Assembly (NCBI GenBank): GCA_003232855.1
Contig: QIKC01000169.1
Span: 1-5,889 of the forward strand
DNA: 5,889 nt
DNA from: Verrucomicrobiales bacterium
GTDB lineage: Bacteria > Verrucomicrobiota > Verrucomicrobiia > Verrucomicrobiales > DEV007
Direction: 5' to 3'
Shown here: piece after piece, positions 5,521 to 5,889 of the stretch
Layout: each line of letters opens with the position of its first letter
How positions within the stretch are numbered: the stretch's first letter is position 1
Notes under the pieces: model-generated
Seen by the model: the letters and a program-made list of their open reading frames with translations, nothing else
Databases searched by the model: none
Told to the model about the DNA's origin: nothing
Translations under genes and position numbers: made by a program

Positions 5521-5539
5521 CGGAAGCCCCCGTGGCTAT
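5517..5539. other. Inverted repeat spanning both convergent stop codons
   Basis: atagc (5517-5521) and gctat (5535-5539) form a 5-bp inverted repeat. It contains the TAG of the + strand gene in its left arm and the TAG of the - strand regulator in its right arm. A competing agcc/ggct stem (5525-5528 with 5534-5537) lies within it. There is no T-run on either side, so a bidirectional terminator is possible but weakly supported. Confidence 0.25.
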
Positions 5540-5889
5540 CGCCCGCTCTTCAGCGTCGCGATAAACTCGCGCATCGCCGGAGAGATCGCGCGCGTGCGCT
5601 TTTGCACTAGCCCCAGCGGGCGAACCAGCGACGGGGAACGCAGCGGGATCGCCCGTAACATTCCCGCCTTCACCTCACCCTCAACGGAGTTCTCAGGGAC
5701 GATAGAAATGCCATTCTCGATTTCAACGGCGCGCTTCACGGTTTCGATATTGTCGAACTCCATCTCGCGCTTCACCTTCACCCCCTCCTCTTTCATTACC
5801 TTATCCAGCGCCTTGCGAGTCGGCAGATCCGGCTCGAAGGAGATAAATTTTTCGCCATCCAGATCCTCGATTTTGAGGCTCTTACGCTC
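5536..5889 (-). CDS. LysR-type transcriptional regulator, C-terminal part (start outside window)
   Basis: The minus-strand frame is open from the window edge to the TAG at 5538-5536, giving the last 117 residues of a LysR-family protein. This is the effector-binding (periplasmic-binding-like) half: LKIEDLDGEKFISFEP, LPTRKALDKV, EFDNIETVKRAVEIENGISIVPE, VKAGMLRAIPL and a C-terminal ISPAMREFIATLKSGR. The DNA-binding helix-turn-helix lies to the right, outside the window. The FDNIETVKRAVE...GISIVPE block is typical of the family and lines the effector pocket, but the ligand cannot be told from it. An ATG at 5796 is internal: the frame continues upstream with good family similarity. It converges on the membrane protein gene with only 15 bases between stop codons. 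Its targets are probably to the right, as these regulators usually act on divergent neighbours. Confidence 0.9.
   Translation of the reverse strand, partial: ERKSLKIEDLDGEKFISFEPDLPTRKALDKVMKEEGVKVKREMEFDNIETVKRAVEIENGISIVPENSVEGEVKAGMLRAIPLRSPSLVRPLGLVQKRTRAISPAMREFIATLKSGR

Noticed and set aside
5536..5796. Short 86-residue protein starting at the ATG at 5796
   Set aside because: The frame stays open to the window edge, and the upstream residues (EDLDGEKFISFEPDLPTR) match the LysR effector domain, so the ATG is internal to a longer gene.

Overview
This GC-rich window (5889 bases) carries six genes, five on the + strand and one entering from the right on the - strand. It looks like a chromosomal housekeeping and cell-envelope region of a Gram-negative (diderm) bacterium: there is a TonB/TolA-type energy transducer, a periplasmic TolB-type propeller and a long Tsp/Prc-type protease. 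The gene order, the K/P-rich transducer, the short propeller-only TolB and the style of the LysR regulator suggest the Verrucomicrobiota (Opitutae-like) or a close PVC relative. That is an inference from general familiarity, with no marker gene behind it.

Layout. Bases 2-883 hold the C-terminal 293 residues of a TonB/TolA-like protein, made of a (PKPE)n repeat, a long Lys/Pro/Ala/Thr-rich periplasm-spanning linker and a compact C-terminal domain. Its stop codon overlaps the start of a 303-residue TolB-like six-bladed propeller (873-1784), so the two are probably translationally coupled and form the end of a Tol-type operon whose motor genes would lie to the left. A hairpin sits on the tolB stop codon. 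It is followed by a very C-rich, G-poor stretch that reads as a six-run G-quadruplex motif on the other strand, and then by a triplet of GCAGAC half-sites just before the next gene.

The second transcription unit probably contains a 762-residue Tsp/Prc-type C-terminal processing protease (1959-4247, with a lipoprotein-like signal), uracil phosphoribosyltransferase upp (4258-4887) and an unrecognised single-pass membrane protein (4906-5520). Spacings are 10 and 18 bases. The membrane protein has a run of nine C directly after its start, which could be prone to slippage. The window closes with the C-terminal 117 residues of a LysR-type regulator on the - strand, convergent with the membrane protein and separated from it by only 15 bases. 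The two stop codons lie in the arms of a small inverted repeat.

Functionally, the first two genes fit a trans-envelope Tol/Ton machine and the protease fits periplasmic quality control or peptidoglycan-enzyme turnover. upp is pyrimidine salvage and appears to be an operon passenger. I see no CRISPR array, insertion sequence, tRNA, rRNA or phage gene. The best candidates for something undescribed are regulatory: the tolB-ctp intergenic region and the C9 tract.
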